Shown here: piece by piece, positions 61,616-64,000 of the stretch
Layout: the number at the start of each line of letters is the position of its first letter
How positions within the stretch are numbered: position 1 is the stretch's first letter
From: WHTK01 sp965197795
GTDB taxonomy: Bacteria > Chloroflexota > Dehalococcoidia > DSTF01 > WHTK01
Direction: 5' to 3'
NCBI GenBank assembly: GCA_965197795.1
Contig: OZ240228.1
Location: 682,001-746,000 of the forward strand
Length of the DNA: 64,000 bases
Notes under the pieces: model-generated
Databases searched by the model: none
What the model saw: only the letters and a program-made list of their open reading frames with translations
Told to the model about the DNA's origin: nothing
Made by a program: the position numbers and the translations under genes

Positions 61616-62161
61616 CTACTTTGCTCCGGCCGGCGCGATGTAGCCTTTCTGCTCCAGGCAGGCGAGGATCTTGGCCAGGCTCTCGTCCATCGATTCCTGT
61701 TCGGTGTCGACGACGACCTCCGGGTTCAGCGGCTCCTCGTACGGGTCGGAGATGCCGGTGAAGTTTTGAATCTCACCGCGCAGCGCCTTTTCGTAGAGGC
61801 CCTTGACGTCCCGGCGCGTGAGCTCTTCGATGCTGCACTTGGCGTAGACCTCGACGAAGTCGCCGATCAGGCCGCGGTTCTGGTCGCGGATGTCGCGGTA
61901 AGGCGAGATCGCCGCCGTGATGACCGCGACGCCGTTGCGGGCCAGCAGGTGTGCGACAAAGCCGATGCGCAGGATGTTGGTGTCGCGGTCTTCTTTGCTG
62001 AACCCCAGGCCCTTGCTGAGGTTGGTCCGCACGATGTCACCGTCGAGAATCTCGACGTTGTGGCCGCGCTCCTTGAGCGCCGGCTGCAGCGCCTCGGCCA
62101 GCGTCGATTTGCCGGCGCCGGACAAGCCGGTAAACCAGATCGTGAATCCGTTGCTCGCCAC
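61616..62161 (-). CDS. cysC: Adenylylsulfate kinase
   Basis: The P-loop GLSGAGKST and the segment LDGDIVRTNLSKGLGFSKEDR are typical. It converts APS to PAPS. The gene begins one base before the cysH stop, so the two are coupled. Because the neighbouring reductase carries the Fe-S cysteines of APS reductases, PAPS made here may serve sulfation rather than reduction. Confidence 0.93.
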   Translation of the reverse strand: MASNGFTIWFTGLSGAGKSTLAEALQPALKERGHNVEILDGDIVRTNLSKGLGFSKEDRDTNILRIGFVAHLLARNGVAVITAAISPYRDIRDQNRGLIGDFVEVYAKCSIEELTRRDVKGLYEKALRGEIQNFTGISDPYEEPLNPEVVVDTEQESMDESLAKILACLEQKGYIAPAGAK

Positions 62162-62905
62162 TCAGGCGTCTCCTTTGGTTGTATGCACGATCTCGAGGGT
62201 CCCCTCCTGGATGCCGCACTCTTCCTTATCGAGGCCGGCCCAGCGTCCCGAGCGCGGATCGTCGCCAGGGCGAACCGGTTTGGTGCAGTTGGTGCAGCCG
62301 ATGCTGGGGTAGCCGAGGTCGTGCAACTGGTTGTACGGCACGTCGTTGGCGGCGATGTAAGCCCAGACCTGCTTCTCGTCCCAGGCTGCCAGCGGGTTCA
62401 GCTTGACGAGGCCGAACTTCTCGTCCCAGTCGACGATCGCCACGTTGGCGCGTGTCTTCGACTGATCGCGGCGCATGCCCGAGATCCAGGCCGTCTTGCC
62501 GTCGAGCGCCCGATGGTTTGGTTCCACCTTGCGGAGGTCGCAACAAAGGTCGGGGTTGCTGCCCCACAGCTCCGCGCCGTGCTGCTCCGCCTGGGCCTCT
62601 GGCGTCAGCAGCGACTTGTAGCCGATCGGCTTGAAGCCGTACTTCTGCTCGCAGACGTCACGCAGCCGGTAGGTCTCCGGGAAGAGGAAATCGGTATCGA
62701 GGTAGAAGACCTCGACGCGGGGGTCGATTTTCATGACCATGTCGAGCAGGGCCATGCCGGTCGGGCCGCCGAAGCTGCAGGCCAGCGTCAGGCCGGGCTG
62801 AAACTCACCGACGGCCCAGCTCAGGACGTCCTGGGGCGCTTTGCCTTCCATCGCCGCGCTGAGTTGCGCCAACGTGTCGCTGTCGTAGGTTCTTGCTTCG
62901 GACAC
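62162..62905 (-). CDS. cysH: Phosphoadenylyl/adenylyl-sulfate reductase
   Basis: The PP-loop-like start LACSFGGPTGMALLDM, the Cys pair in DLCCDLRKVEP and the later GCTNCTKPV make the CC...CxxC set that binds a 4Fe-4S cluster in APS-type reductases. The catalytic Cys is in KEECGIQ near the C-terminus. The residue after that motif is Gln where His is common. It reduces APS (possibly PAPS) to sulfite. It is the first gene of the sulfate block; TTGACT at about 62945 may be its -35. Confidence 0.92.
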   Translation of the reverse strand: MSEARTYDSDTLAQLSAAMEGKAPQDVLSWAVGEFQPGLTLACSFGGPTGMALLDMVMKIDPRVEVFYLDTDFLFPETYRLRDVCEQKYGFKPIGYKSLLTPEAQAEQHGAELWGSNPDLCCDLRKVEPNHRALDGKTAWISGMRRDQSKTRANVAIVDWDEKFGLVKLNPLAAWDEKQVWAYIAANDVPYNQLHDLGYPSIGCTNCTKPVRPGDDPRSGRWAGLDKEECGIQEGTLEIVHTTKGDA

Positions 62906-62975
62906 GGTGATCTCCGGTTACAAATGGAGTGAAGTTAATCGACTTAGTCAAGAATATTTCTGAAGGCCGCTACTG

Positions 62976-63692
62976 TCAATCGGATCGAAACGCGGCCGTG
63001 ACTGCCTCGCGCGCCTTCGCCGGGTAGTCGCTGATCAGCCCGTCGAGACCCGCGGCGAGCTTCGCGTCCGTCAGGTCGTAGTCCTTGTGCCAAGAATAGA
63101 CGCGAAGCCCGCGCTCGTGCGCGAACGCGACGAGGTCCACGTCTATGGCGCGCCAATCCAGCGATACGGCGTGCACCCCGATGCGCCCGGCGCGCTGGAT
63201 CAAGGCGCGATTGCTCGAAGCATCCGCGAAGTCCTTGTAGTACGCAACCTCCCAGCCGAGGTCGCGCCGCGCAGCGTATCTCGCCGCAAGGGCGCTGGAG
63301 CACCAGACGAGCGTCCGCGCCGCGAGGCCACGTCTTCTCACAAGGCCGGCCAGCGCGATCACGGCCCACGGCGTCTTGATGTCGACCGCGAGGACCTTGT
63401 CGTCCGGCAGCGCGTCGAAGGCCTGCGCCAGGCCGGGCACGGATTCCTGGCTCCCCCTCAATCGCCGCCTTCGTACCCAGAATGAGGGTGTTAATTCCAG
63501 AGGTAGCGGCCATCCCGTCGTACGCGCCATCGAGTTGTCGTGCATCAGGAAGGGACGCTGGTCCAGCGACATGCGCAGGTCGATTTCGACGCCGTCGGCG
63601 CCTTGTTCGAAGGCAACCCTTATCCCCTCGAGGCTGTTCTCGGAAGCGAAGGCCGGCGCCGTGCGGTGCGCGATGATAAGGGGTTTCTGCAT
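62976..63692 (-). CDS. Glycerophosphodiester phosphodiesterase
   Basis: The GDPD fold shows IIAHRTAPAFASENSLEG at the start, GADGVEIDLRMSLDQRPFLMHD with the metal-binding Glu and Asp, and VYSWHKDYDLTDAKLAAGLDGLISDYP at the end. It releases glycerol 3-phosphate from phospholipid head-group diesters. The usual HR-GxxxxxPENT motif is altered (HRTAPAFASEN). It is a single 238-residue cytoplasmic protein without a signal peptide. Confidence 0.85.
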   Translation of the reverse strand: MQKPLIIAHRTAPAFASENSLEGIRVAFEQGADGVEIDLRMSLDQRPFLMHDNSMARTTGWPLPLELTPSFWVRRRRLRGSQESVPGLAQAFDALPDDKVLAVDIKTPWAVIALAGLVRRRGLAARTLVWCSSALAARYAARRDLGWEVAYYKDFADASSNRALIQRAGRIGVHAVSLDWRAIDVDLVAFAHERGLRVYSWHKDYDLTDAKLAAGLDGLISDYPAKAREAVTAAFRSD

Positions 63693-63793
63693 GCGGCGAT
63701 TCTAAGGTCCTGGGAGGCCGATTGCCCGTTTGCCGGATTGCTCATACGATCCGTCACACGCCAACCCGTAGCCTTAAACTCAGGAGCCACGCG

Positions 63794-64000
63794 ATGACGA
63801 ACCAGGAAGACCTCCGCGGTCCCAGCCACACCCTGCTCGACGGCCCCGACCGGGCGCCGTCGCGCGCCATGCTCTACGCGACGGGCCTGACGGAGGAAGA
63901 CCTCTCGAAACCGTTGATCGGCGTCGCGAACACCTGGATCGAGATCGGGCCGTGCAACTTTCATCTGCGGCGGCTCTCCGCCAAGGTCAAGGAGGGCATT
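63794..64000 (+). CDS. ilvD: Dihydroxy-acid dehydratase, 5' part
   Basis: ATG 63794 follows AGGAG. The visible 69 codons (PDRAPSRAMLYATGLTEEDL, IGVANTWIEIGPCNFHL) match the IlvD N-terminus, including the Cys of the Fe-S cluster region. The enzyme makes 2-keto acids for valine and isoleucine. The gene runs off the window end. Confidence 0.9.
   Translation, partial: MTNQEDLRGPSHTLLDGPDRAPSRAMLYATGLTEEDLSKPLIGVANTWIEIGPCNFHLRRLSAKVKEGI

Noticed and set aside
1..64000. CRISPR array
   Set aside because: I saw no series of regularly spaced short direct repeats and no cas genes.

Overview
The window looks like a bacterial chromosome segment from a moderately GC-rich, non-enteric lineage. Support comes from MurT/GatD peptidoglycan amidation, CsoR copper control, a translational-type T-box before cysE, a TatA with a zinc-ribbon tail, sulfur-carrier-type cysteine genes, and frequent GTG/TTG starts. 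A Chloroflexota (Dehalococcoidia-like) genome fits best in my judgement, with Actinomycetota as the alternative. This is inference from gene content, not a database result.

Positions about 0.7-26.9 kb form a mobile and defence island. Its left edge carries the 3' half of a tRNA-Lys(CUU) gene, an attachment-site scar. Its right edge is an intact tRNA-Lys(UUU). From left to right it holds: an unknown gene with a degenerate copy of its tail; a phage-like methyltransferase/small terminase/large terminase module with no structural genes; a tyrosine recombinase plus a remnant of a second recombinase tail; an HhH-GPD glycosylase coupled to a cytosine-C5 methyltransferase; a nuclease with a RAMA-like domain; a single-chain Type ISP restriction-modification gene broken by one frameshift; transposase and integrase relics; a DUF262/HNH protein; and a tight seven-gene minus-strand operon (20.7-26.7 kb).

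That operon encodes a QueE-like radical SAM enzyme, a SLOG + deoxyribosyltransferase/TIR-like protein, a QueC-like enzyme, a TGT-like enzyme, a CD-NTase, an OGG-like glycosylase and a PfkB kinase. I read it as a type IV CBASS (cyclic-oligonucleotide anti-phage) system with two unusual additions, QueE and the PfkB kinase. It is the most interesting system in the window.

From about 27.5 kb onward the content is housekeeping, mostly on the minus strand. A three-gene membrane-protein operon has an operator like the two in front of csoR-copA, suggesting copper control. Then come pyrE, lepB, pheA, two TrkA-type proteins, a universal stress protein, a PTPS/QueD-like protein, a glutaredoxin-like protein, lgt, cytochrome c biogenesis genes (resB, tlpA-like), an M23-like lipoprotein, gatD-murT, an M50 protease, copA-csoR, a HAD hydrolase, tatA, an XdhC-like protein, cysS-cysE behind a T-box, ispF-ispD, a DedA-like protein, and (plus strand) clpP and a PQQ-type sugar dehydrogenase.

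The right end is a sulfur-assimilation block: cysH, cysC, sat, a Na/Pi-type transporter, an Rrf2 regulator, two cysteine synthases, a MoaD-MoeB fusion and a second MoaD-like carrier. It would take sulfate to sulfide and cysteine. A glycerophosphodiesterase and the start of ilvD close the window. Several genes carry single-base frameshifts in short homopolymers or simple contexts. Some may be assembly errors rather than true pseudogenes.
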